DNA from: Campylobacterales bacterium
GTDB lineage: Bacteria; Campylobacterota; Campylobacteria; Campylobacterales; JAADDG01
DNA: 24,387 nt
Reading direction: 5' to 3'
Assembly (NCBI GenBank): GCA_027009865.1
Contig: JALVCR010000233.1
Span: 1 to 24,387, forward strand
The position numbers were made by a program, and so were the translations under genes. Positions 8,027-14,930 of this stretch are shown here, one piece after another. The notes below the pieces were generated by a model. That model was not told the DNA's origin, ran no database searches, and saw nothing but the letters and a program-made list of their open reading frames with translations. How positions within the stretch are numbered: position 1 is the first letter of the stretch; each line of letters begins with the position of its first letter.

Positions 8027-8034
8027 GTTATATT
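8027..8034. promoter_or_regulatory. Overlapping divergent -10 elements
   Basis: On the plus strand TGTTATATT (8026-8034) is an extended -10 driving toward the 17-codon ORF at 8065. On the minus strand TATAAC (8027-8032) would start transcription about 26 bases before the FAD-protein ATG. The two overlap, so only one could fire at a time. No good -35 box is seen for either. Confidence 0.35.
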
Positions 8035-8064
8035 ACTTGAAAAAAATTAAAAGAAGGTTAGAAA

Positions 8065-8118
8065 ATGAAGCGGTTTGGATTTTTATTAACTGATGTAGAT
8101 ATATTTAAAGTAAAATGA
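8065..8118 (+). CDS. Possible 17-residue small ORF
   Basis: The ORF encodes MKRFGFLLTDVDIFKVK. Support comes from its start region: a purine-rich AAGAAGG ribosome binding site about 8 bases before the ATG, an extended -10 (TGTTATATT) about 30 bases upstream, and an 11-base stretch GTTAGAAAATG identical to the start region of the HIT gene at 24087-24097. It lies in a 147-base gap, divergent from the FAD gene and convergent with the DJ-1 gene. It ends 3 bases before the terminator hairpin. It could be a real small peptide, the 5' remnant of a lost gene, or chance. I do not recognise it. Confidence 0.3.
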   Translation: MKRFGFLLTDVDIFKVK

Positions 8119-8120
8119 AA

Positions 8121-8143
8121 AAGAGAGGAGGAGAGCCTCTCTT
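8121..8143 (-). terminator. Rho-independent terminator after the DJ-1 gene
   Basis: AAGAGAGG (8121-8128) and CCTCTCTT (8136-8143) form a perfect 8-bp stem with a 7-base loop. On the minus strand it is followed by TTTCATTTTA, continuing the T run of the stem end. The stem overlaps the last base pair of the DJ-1 stop codon. It is the likely end of the tolC-to-DJ-1 transcript. Confidence 0.7.
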
Positions 8144-8699
8144 AGCAGTAATCGGCTAAAAGACCGGTTTTTAACTGGGAATAAACCTCTTCGCCTTTTA
8201 GATGCTTAACAATCTCCAAAGCAAAACATATAGCAGTTCCAGGTCCCCTTGAAGTTAGAACATTCCCGTCAACCACTACTTTCTGATCGGAGACATATCC
8301 CTCAACTCCGGTTTTCTCTTCGAAACCGGGATAATTTGTATGTTTTTTGCCTTCCAATACCCCAGCTTCCTTAAGCGCCCAGGGAGCTGCGCAGATAGCG
8401 CCGACATATTTCCCTTTTTCATTCAAAACATTAATATATTTTTTTACAAGATCGCTTTTTGCAAGATATTCAGCCCCTGGAAGACCTCCTGGCAAAACCA
8501 TCATATCATACTCTTCTATATTTATATTCTCCAAAAGAGTATCGGTTTTCATAGGAATTTTAGCATAGGCTCCCACAACCTCTATACTGTTTAAACCAGC
8601 TACCGTAACATTAATTTCTGCTCTTTTTAAAACATCAATTATTGATATGGCCTCTATCTCTTCAAAACCGTTTGCCAAAGGAACTAAAACTTTAGCCAT
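8142..8699 (-). CDS. DJ-1/PfpI family protein
   Basis: The 185-residue product is a DJ-1/ThiJ/YajL-type protein. It shows the N-terminal LANGFEEIEA with conserved Glu16, the nucleophile elbow GAICAAPWAL with Cys103, and TSRGPGTA near 150, the usual DJ-1 sequence after the active site. Members of the family act as redox-sensing chaperones or glyoxalase/deglycase-like enzymes; the exact reaction is disputed and cannot be settled here. The ATG at 8699 follows a strong AAGGAGG site that overlaps the efp stop region, 10 bases away, so it is co-translated with efp. The C-terminus ends LLADYC, with a terminal cysteine. Confidence 0.9.
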   Translation of the reverse strand: MAKVLVPLANGFEEIEAISIIDVLKRAEINVTVAGLNSIEVVGAYAKIPMKTDTLLENINIEEYDMMVLPGGLPGAEYLAKSDLVKKYINVLNEKGKYVGAICAAPWALKEAGVLEGKKHTNYPGFEEKTGVEGYVSDQKVVVDGNVLTSRGPGTAICFALEIVKHLKGEEVYSQLKTGLLADYC

Positions 8700-8709
8700 A
8701 TTAACCTCC

Positions 8710-9273
8710 TTATTTAACTTTCTCTAAATATTCACCTTTAGCCGTATCCACTTTTATTATATCCCCTTCCAAAATATGAAAAGGAACCTGAATCACAGCT
8801 CCGCTTTCTAAAGTTGCGGGTTTCTTTCCTCCCTGAGAATCTCCTTTGAAATTTGGAGGAGTATCTACAACCTTATATTCAGCTGTAGGAGGAACCTCTA
8901 CATTTATAGGCTTTCCGTTATGAAACAAAACTTCTACATTCATTCCATCTATAAGCCACTTTACATTATCTCCAACCTGCTCTTTGCTTAGAGCTATCTG
9001 CTCATAGGTGTTGTTATCCATAAATTGCAAATATTCGCCGTCATCATAAAGATACTGCATTGTTTTTTGCTCTAAATTTGGCTGCTCGCATTTATCTCCA
9101 GCATGGAAAGTCTTCTCTATCACTTTTCCGTTTAGATAAGATTTTATCTTAACTCTAACAAATGCCGCGCCTTTTCCCGGTTTTACATGCTGATACTCTA
9201 CAATTTTATAAGGAATACCATTTATCTCTATTTTTAAACCTTTTTTCAAATCACTCATTGAATATGATGCCAT
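8710..9273 (-). CDS. efp: Translation elongation factor P
   Basis: EF-P binds between the P and E sites of stalled ribosomes and promotes peptide bonds at polyproline runs. The 187-residue length is standard. Domain 1 has HVKPGKGAAF with Lys34 at the loop tip, where lysine-type EF-P carries its modification. The C-terminal OB domain has the signature ATLESGAVIQVPFHILEGD. The KPGKG loop resembles the E. coli type modified by EpmA/EpmB; neither gene is in this window, so the modification is unknown. The ATG at 9273 follows AGGAG at 5 bases. It begins 16 bases after the pump gene stop, which suggests shared transcription with the efflux genes and DJ-1. Confidence 0.97.
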   Translation of the reverse strand: MASYSMSDLKKGLKIEINGIPYKIVEYQHVKPGKGAAFVRVKIKSYLNGKVIEKTFHAGDKCEQPNLEQKTMQYLYDDGEYLQFMDNNTYEQIALSKEQVGDNVKWLIDGMNVEVLFHNGKPINVEVPPTAEYKVVDTPPNFKGDSQGGKKPATLESGAVIQVPFHILEGDIIKVDTAKGEYLEKVK

Positions 9274-9289
9274 CTAAACTCCTAAAAAT

Positions 9290-10981
9290 TTATTCTTCTT
9301 TTTTAAAATCCATAGCTTTAGCATTATGCATAAGAACAGGAACAAAAATCAAAGACACTATAACCGCCGCAACAGTTCCAAATATCAAAGCAACTCCCAA
9401 ACCTCCAAAAATAGGATCGGTTGCAAGAAGGGTACTTGCCAAGATAATAGCCGCAGCAGTTAGAAAGATAGGTTTTGCTCTTGTAGCGCTTGCTATTGCT
9501 ATTGCTCTTTGCTTGTCAAATCCTTTATCTACCATCAAAGCCTTTGCAAAATCTATTAAAAGAAGAGAGTTTCTTGAACTAATTCCCATCAAGGCAATAA
9601 AACCTATAAGAGAGGTAGCTGTAAGGAAAAAGGTTTCTTTGGTAAATAGATCCATAAGCCAATGGCCAAAAATAACGCCAATAATTGAGAGAAAACTTCC
9701 AAGCAAAACTATTCCGCTTAAAGTAAAGCTTTTATAATAGACAACCATCAATAGAAAAATTAAAACTAAAGCCGCGATAAAAGCTCCTCCAAGATCTCTA
9801 AAGGTATCTAAGGTAACTTTCATCTCCCCGTCCCATCTGATTAAATACTTCTCTCCCGTTTTTTTGTCGGTTAATTTTAAATCAAACATATAAGTGGACA
9901 TTCCGGGAACCTTTTCAACTTTATACTGATCGCTAAGCTCCTTTAGCATTGTATCTCTTGCTTCCAAAAGAGGATATACTTGAGAGACTTCATCGGTTTC
10001 TGCGGTAATATTTATCATTCTTCTTAAATCTTTATGCATAATTGTAGGATTGTTTTTTGTCTCAATCACATCCACAACCTCGCTTACTGGAACCATCATT
10101 CCTCTTTGATTCATAAGTTTTAAAGAGGCCAGTTTTGCTTTTAAATCCTCTTTTGAAAACTCATCCAGTCTTTTTGTATTATCGCTTAAAACCAAAAAGA
10201 TAGGTATCTGGTCGGGAGAATTTTCACTATTTTTAGCCGCTACTTCCATTCCTTCAAAAGCTAAGTATAAAATATTATTTATCTGTTTGATAGAAAGCCC
10301 CGATTTTATCAGTTTCTCTTTATTGACTTTGAGCCTAAATCTCGTAAAATAGTCATCCATCATCGCATCGACATCAACTAAACCTTCTGTTCTTTTTAAA
10401 ATATCTTCAATTCTTTTGGCAAGCTTTCTTGTTTTTTGAATATCTTTTCCATAAAGCTCCACAACTATCGCAGCAAGTGTAGGAGGACCTGCCGGCTGTT
10501 CTATCATTTTGATGCTTGTTCCTTTTTTCAAAGGCTCGCATTTTGACTGGATTACCGGTCTTAACCTATGAACCATCTCGTAAGATTTCTCTTCTCTTTC
10601 GTGCTTATCGGTCAAATTTACTACAATCTCAGCTACATTCTCACTTCTTTTAAAAGATGAGCCTTTAACCAAACCTGCATAATCCAAAGGAGCACCCTGC
10701 CCTAAGAAAACCTCAATATCGGTAACCTCTTTTTCATGCTTTAAAATATTTACAACACATTCGCTAATAGCTTTTGTCTCTTCAATAGAGCTTCCAGTTG
10801 GAGCATCCACATAAACTGAATAGGTATTAGCGCTCTTTCCAGGAAGCATTTTTGCTAAAACAAGTTTTGTAGGAAGCATCATAATAGATCCGACAAAAGC
10901 TAAAAAGGTAAGCAAAATTACAAGAGTTTTCTTCTTTTTGCTTCCTAAAATTGAATATACAAAATCTTCAAAAAATTTCAT
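9290..10981 (-). CDS. RND efflux permease, C-terminal half (TM7-12)
   Basis: The 563-residue protein is the second half of an AcrB-type permease. It opens with a short cytoplasmic helix and TM7 (about residues 19-37), then a periplasmic porter/docking segment to about 390, then TM8-12. GFIALMGISSRNSLLLIDFAKA near 460-480 corresponds to AcrB TM10, with Arg470 where AcrB has its relay Lys940. TRAKPIFLTAAA and FVPVLMH near the end are also family-like. The ATG at 10981 overlaps the first-half stop as ATGA and has its own AGGAGA site. An in-frame TAA lies two codons upstream, so it must start here. It has no function alone; it should assemble with the adjacent 539-residue half. Confidence 0.93.
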   Translation of the reverse strand: MKFFEDFVYSILGSKKKKTLVILLTFLAFVGSIMMLPTKLVLAKMLPGKSANTYSVYVDAPTGSSIEETKAISECVVNILKHEKEVTDIEVFLGQGAPLDYAGLVKGSSFKRSENVAEIVVNLTDKHEREEKSYEMVHRLRPVIQSKCEPLKKGTSIKMIEQPAGPPTLAAIVVELYGKDIQKTRKLAKRIEDILKRTEGLVDVDAMMDDYFTRFRLKVNKEKLIKSGLSIKQINNILYLAFEGMEVAAKNSENSPDQIPIFLVLSDNTKRLDEFSKEDLKAKLASLKLMNQRGMMVPVSEVVDVIETKNNPTIMHKDLRRMINITAETDEVSQVYPLLEARDTMLKELSDQYKVEKVPGMSTYMFDLKLTDKKTGEKYLIRWDGEMKVTLDTFRDLGGAFIAALVLIFLLMVVYYKSFTLSGIVLLGSFLSIIGVIFGHWLMDLFTKETFFLTATSLIGFIALMGISSRNSLLLIDFAKALMVDKGFDKQRAIAIASATRAKPIFLTAAAIILASTLLATDPIFGGLGVALIFGTVAAVIVSLIFVPVLMHNAKAMDFKKEE

Positions 10982-12597
10982 TTTTTATCTCCTTTTGAGG
11001 AGTCATGCTGAAAATGGTGATGGTGATGGTGCATCTTTGGCTTTTTAATCATAAGTCTTGAAAGATAAGGCGTAAAGATATAGGCTACCACCAAAGAAGC
11101 AAAAAGAGCTACCGGAACATTTTGGGGGATTGGTTTCATAAACTGTCCCATCATTCCGCCAACAAAAGCCATAGGAATCATAGTTAAAATAATTGCAATC
11201 GTAGCTATATTGGTAGGAGCACCTATCTCATCAGTAGCCTCTATCAAAATTTCATCCATATCTTTATCCACCGCATCATGAGCGTGAAGATGTCTGTGAA
11301 TATTTTCTATAACGATAATCGCAGCATCAACCAGCAATCCTAAACTTAGCAAAAATGCAAAAAGCGTAATTCTGTTAATTGTCTGTCCCGATAGATAGGC
11401 TATAAAAAGAGTTACTGCAAAAATAGCGGGAACTGTGAAAGTAACGATTAAAGACTCTTTCCATCCCAAAACGAAAGCTAATAAAATAGCAATAATTACA
11501 ATAGAGATAAGAAGGTGAAAAACAAGTTCATTAACGGCTTTGTTTGCTCTCTCTCCATAATTTCTTGTAACAATAAACCCTATTCCCTCTCTCTCTAACT
11601 CCTCTTTATACTCTTTTAGCCTTTTTAAAACATCATTTGCAATTACAACGGCATTTGTGCCTTTCAGTTTTGCAATGGTTAAAGTAAGCTGAGGAATAGT
11701 TTTGCTAAATTTATCTTTCTCTTTGAAAGCTACTTCAGCGCTTCTAAAATCTTGAATATTATATCCTCTCTCAACTTTAGCTACATCTTTTAAATATATA
11801 GGAGATCCCATATACTCGGCAACTATCACGTTTTTTAGATCTTCTACGCTCTCAATAGCGTTTTTAATTCCAAAAATTACAAGTCTATTGTTTTTTGTCT
11901 TATCCTTTACGTCTGGCACAGTTGTAGCCAAAGATTGCAAAGCTTGCATAATCTGTCCCATAGATAAATGGTAACCAGATAGTTTATTTAAATCGACTTC
12001 TACGTTAAACTGCTCTTTTTTAGCTCCCTTTAGAGTCGTTTTAGCAACATTTTCAATTCTGTTTATTTCATATTGAATATCTCTAACTCTTTTAAACAAA
12101 GCTACCTGATCTACCTTTTTTGGATCTTTTGAATAAAAAGCAACTGTCATAATAGGAATGTCTATATCTATATCAAAAGGTTTAATCAAAGGCTGCATAG
12201 CGTTTTTGGGGAGAAGATCCATATTCTGCATAACTTTATCATAAAGTTTTAAGTTGGAAATTTCCCTGTTTTGTCCAATATAATACATAACATTTACTAT
12301 TCCAACATTTTTTGCCGCTATACCGTAAATATGCTCAACTCCCTTAATTTCCCTGATTTTTCTTTCAAGAGGCTTTACTATTACATTTTCAACCTCTTTG
12401 GGAGTGGCTCCGGGAAGAGCTACTATAATTGTTCCCCCGCTTATCTCTATTTGAGGATCCTCTTCTCTTGGAGTTATCTGCAAAGCTATAAAACCTATAG
12501 CAAGCAAAAAAATTCCAAGAAGAGGAGTTAGGGGATTATGCAAAAAAGCTTTAGCCAGTTTTCCAGCTATATCTTTGGGCTCATAACTTTTTTTCAT
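10978..12597 (-). CDS. RND efflux permease, N-terminal half (TM1-6)
   Basis: This 539-residue protein is the first half of an RND (AcrB-like) proton-driven pump. TM1 spans about residues 24-42, a periplasmic porter/docking segment follows (43-355), then TM2-6 (about 358-516). TM4 has GLLVDAAIIVIENIHR: Asp424 matches AcrB Asp407, but the neighbour equal to Asp408 is Ala425, as in CusA-type metal pumps. The protein stops just after TM6 with a KKPKM-His6-FQHD tail, where a full pump of about 1040 residues would continue through the cytoplasmic loop to TM7. The next gene provides that part. The ATG at 12597 follows AGGA at 6 bases, 8 bases after the adaptor gene. The substrate is unknown; drugs or metals are both possible. 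Confidence 0.93.
   Translation of the reverse strand: MKKSYEPKDIAGKLAKAFLHNPLTPLLGIFLLAIGFIALQITPREEDPQIEISGGTIIVALPGATPKEVENVIVKPLERKIREIKGVEHIYGIAAKNVGIVNVMYYIGQNREISNLKLYDKVMQNMDLLPKNAMQPLIKPFDIDIDIPIMTVAFYSKDPKKVDQVALFKRVRDIQYEINRIENVAKTTLKGAKKEQFNVEVDLNKLSGYHLSMGQIMQALQSLATTVPDVKDKTKNNRLVIFGIKNAIESVEDLKNVIVAEYMGSPIYLKDVAKVERGYNIQDFRSAEVAFKEKDKFSKTIPQLTLTIAKLKGTNAVVIANDVLKRLKEYKEELEREGIGFIVTRNYGERANKAVNELVFHLLISIVIIAILLAFVLGWKESLIVTFTVPAIFAVTLFIAYLSGQTINRITLFAFLLSLGLLVDAAIIVIENIHRHLHAHDAVDKDMDEILIEATDEIGAPTNIATIAIILTMIPMAFVGGMMGQFMKPIPQNVPVALFASLVVAYIFTPYLSRLMIKKPKMHHHHHHFQHDSSKGDKK
10988..10993 (-). promoter_or_regulatory. Strong ribosome binding site for the second RND half
   Basis: AGGAGA lies 6 bases before the ATG at 10981 and inside the last codons of the first half. 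A dedicated site here shows that the second half is translated in its own right and that the split is not a sequencing frameshift. Confidence 0.75.
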
Positions 12598-12605
12598 GCT
12601 CTATC

Positions 12606-13400
12606 CTATCTCAAACTGATTTTAATTTGAGAATACATTCCCGGATATACCGGTTTGCCTTTGGTATCGAAAGCTATCTTTATTTTAAAAGAGTGAGTAA
12701 GTGGATTTGAGCTTGGAATAATAGCGCTTATTTTCCCTTTTGTATTTAGATTTATAGAAGGTATCAAAACTGATACCGGCATTCCAATTTTTATATCTTT
12801 AAGATTGCTTTCAGCTATCTCGGCATAAATTTTTATTCTACTAAGATCTGTTAAAACCATAGCCGGCATTCCAGGTATTGCCATCTCCCCGACATTTATA
12901 TTTTTAGCCACTATCACTCCGTCATTTGGAGCCTTTATTTTAAGATATTCATATTGATGTAATACCTCTTTTAATTTGGCTTTAGCCTGAGCTACCTGCT
13001 TTTTTGCAAGCTCAACCATATCTCTTAAGTTTTTAGCGGCAAGTTCCAACGTTTCAAGTTGATATTTTGAAACCATATCTTTCTTATAAAGTCTTCTATT
13101 TCTCTCCAAATTTAATAAAACGTTTGTATATTGGTTTTGATACATCTGAAGAGACAATCTTGCCTGCTGAATTGCAAGCTCCACCTGCGATTTGGCGCTG
13201 TCAATCTCTTTAGAATCTATTACATAAAGAATTTGTCCCTGTTTTACTCTGTCTCCCTCGCTTACTCTAACATCCTTTACAAATCCCATATAGCGGCTTG
13301 TAATCATTTTTCTATTTTCCGACATAACCGTGCCCGAAAGCTCAAGCTCCACGCCAAAAAGCGCGGCTGCAAACATCAAAATTATCGCAACCTTTTTCAT
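12606..13400 (-). CDS. RND periplasmic adaptor (membrane fusion protein)
   Basis: The adaptor links the inner-membrane pump to the outer-membrane channel. The 264-residue product has an N-terminal signal peptide (MKKVAIILMFAAALFG, no lipobox cysteine). The first lipoyl half follows (GFVKDVRVSEGDRVKQGQ, about 39-56), then a coiled-coil hairpin of about residues 65-150, the second lipoyl half (IKAPNDGVIVAKNINVGE), and a beta-barrel domain with GMPVSVLIP. It is shorter than AcrA (about 370-400 residues): the C-terminal membrane-proximal domain appears reduced. It begins by an ATGA overlap with the tolC-like stop, with GGAGAGG upstream, and is followed 8 bases later by the pump, which fits an assembled tripartite operon. 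Confidence 0.93.
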   Translation of the reverse strand: MKKVAIILMFAAALFGVELELSGTVMSENRKMITSRYMGFVKDVRVSEGDRVKQGQILYVIDSKEIDSAKSQVELAIQQARLSLQMYQNQYTNVLLNLERNRRLYKKDMVSKYQLETLELAAKNLRDMVELAKKQVAQAKAKLKEVLHQYEYLKIKAPNDGVIVAKNINVGEMAIPGMPAMVLTDLSRIKIYAEIAESNLKDIKIGMPVSVLIPSINLNTKGKISAIIPSSNPLTHSFKIKIAFDTKGKPVYPGMYSQIKISLR

Positions 13401-14812
13401 TTATCCTCTCCGTATGCTAATTTTTCAAGTTCCAAAACTTTAGCGTTTCTTTTATTTCTAATTTTTTGAAGTTTAAGAAGTTTTTGAATATGCTGAGCCT
13501 CTTTTATTAAAACATCATTAATAGAAGCAAGCCCTTCTTTATATCTCTCTTTATAAACTTTATAAATCTCCTTGGCAAGCTCAACCTCTTTTTTCAAACT
13601 CTCTATCTGAAAATCAAAGTTTTTAATCTCAGTCTTTATTTTATCAGCCTTTAAAGCTATACCCTTTTTGGCAAGCATTACTTGATTCTCAACTTTTAGT
13701 TTTTTTAGTTTCTCCTGCTCAAGCTTAGCTTTATCTATCCCTCCGTTATAGAGATTATATTTAAAAGCAAATCCGAAGGTATAAGCGTCGTGATCCCTAA
13801 AATCATTAAAAGGCTTATCATCAGAACTTGAATATTGTCCAAAAACTCCGATTTCCGGTTTGAAAGATGCTTTTGCCACGTTTACCATTGTGCTTTGAAT
13901 CTCATATCCAGTTTTTGCTTTTTTTACATCTAAATTGCTTTTGGCTATCTTTGCGGAATCCATATCACTAAATTTAGCCTCAAGAGCAATGGGAGTTATA
14001 GAATTTACATCATGATTTAACAAAAAGGATAAAAATTTATAAGAGAGTTCTTTATAGGCTTTTGTCTGATTTAGCATTCTAATTACATTTGCAAGTTTGG
14101 CTTCAACCTCTAAAAGATCTGTTTTTTTGGCATATCCCTCTTTTTTCATCTCTTTTATGGTATTTTTCAATCTTTCTATATCTTTTTTGATTTTAGAGAG
14201 GTTCTTTTCAAAATCATCAAGCAAAGAGATATCATAAAAAGTTTTTTTAACCTGAAAAATTTTCTCACTTACAACTTTCTCTTTGTCAAATTTGCTCATA
14301 TCTGCCATTTTTTGAGCAATTTTTTTGTAACTTGTAAGCTTTCCGCCCGTATAAATAGGAAGCATATAGCTGATTTTTGTTAAAAAGTGATTTCTTGCAT
14401 CGGGATAGTTTAATTTTTTGGGCTCAATTTTTAATATAGAGTTCATACCTTTCAAGGCTTCGGGAGTTAGAGAATTGGTATTTGCCATCATTAAAGCTCC
14501 TCCCATAGGAGCTAAAAATTCATCAAACCCAAAATCTGCAAAACTTGCTTCTCTGCTTTGAAGTTTAAATCCAAAAACATTTCCCGCATCATTGGATCTC
14601 ATTCCCATAACGCTTACATCAAGCTTTCCAAAATTGTAACCTTTTGCTACTTTAACTCCAAGTTTACTGACTTCTTCGTCAAACTTGGCTATATTTATCT
14701 CCAGATTGTCCGATTTTACTATACGCAAAGCCTCTTTTAGCGTAAGATGCTCATAAGGTTTAGCATAAGCAAAAACGGCGGCTATTACCATGAGAGCTGT
14801 AAACCTTTTCAT
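13397..14812 (-). CDS. TolC-family outer-membrane efflux channel
   Basis: The 471-residue product has a signal peptide (about residues 1-17, ending AYAKP) and then LTLKEALRIVKSDNLEI, the usual start of a TolC repeat. Long Lys/Glu/Leu-rich helices occupy about 175-250 and 365-470, as expected for the two-fold repeated coiled-coil barrel. FGFAFKYNLYNGG near 350 resembles the second-repeat beta strand region. Each TolC trimer forms the outer-membrane duct for the pump. The ATG at 14812 follows GGAG at 6 bases. It is the first gene of the efflux operon, which is unusual because most operons place the adaptor first. The sequence gives no substrate. Confidence 0.92.
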   Translation of the reverse strand: MKRFTALMVIAAVFAYAKPYEHLTLKEALRIVKSDNLEINIAKFDEEVSKLGVKVAKGYNFGKLDVSVMGMRSNDAGNVFGFKLQSREASFADFGFDEFLAPMGGALMMANTNSLTPEALKGMNSILKIEPKKLNYPDARNHFLTKISYMLPIYTGGKLTSYKKIAQKMADMSKFDKEKVVSEKIFQVKKTFYDISLLDDFEKNLSKIKKDIERLKNTIKEMKKEGYAKKTDLLEVEAKLANVIRMLNQTKAYKELSYKFLSFLLNHDVNSITPIALEAKFSDMDSAKIAKSNLDVKKAKTGYEIQSTMVNVAKASFKPEIGVFGQYSSSDDKPFNDFRDHDAYTFGFAFKYNLYNGGIDKAKLEQEKLKKLKVENQVMLAKKGIALKADKIKTEIKNFDFQIESLKKEVELAKEIYKVYKERYKEGLASINDVLIKEAQHIQKLLKLQKIRNKRNAKVLELEKLAYGEDK

Positions 14813-14895
14813 CCGCTTCTCCGTTTTTTTGCTTTTATTTGGATAGATAACTTGAAAATAATCTCACATTTTTAAAAAATTAATTCAAAGTTAAG

Positions 14896-14924
14896 ATTAT
14901 ACATAATTTACTTTTAAAAATAAC
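14896..14924 (-). promoter_or_regulatory. Promoter of the tolC-adaptor-RND operon
   Basis: On the minus strand a perfect TATAAT (14896-14901), preceded directly by TG, lies 17 bases from a weak GTTATT (14919-14924). It gives a leader of about 77 bases before the ATG at 14812. The leader is AT-rich. I found no clear operator palindrome and no terminator for serA in this 118-base gap. Confidence 0.55.
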
Positions 14925-14930
14925 TTTTTC

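Noticed and set aside
9162..9737. Plus-strand open frame of 191 codons opposite efp and the RND C-terminal half
   Set aside because: It spans the boundary of two well-supported minus-strand genes, has no recognisable domain, and reads as a mirror of membrane-protein codons.
10978..10981. RND pump broken by a frameshift (pseudogene)
   Set aside because: The second half has its own AGGAGA site and ATG, a TAA precedes it in frame, both halves keep all family motifs, and the break falls exactly between TM6 and TM7.
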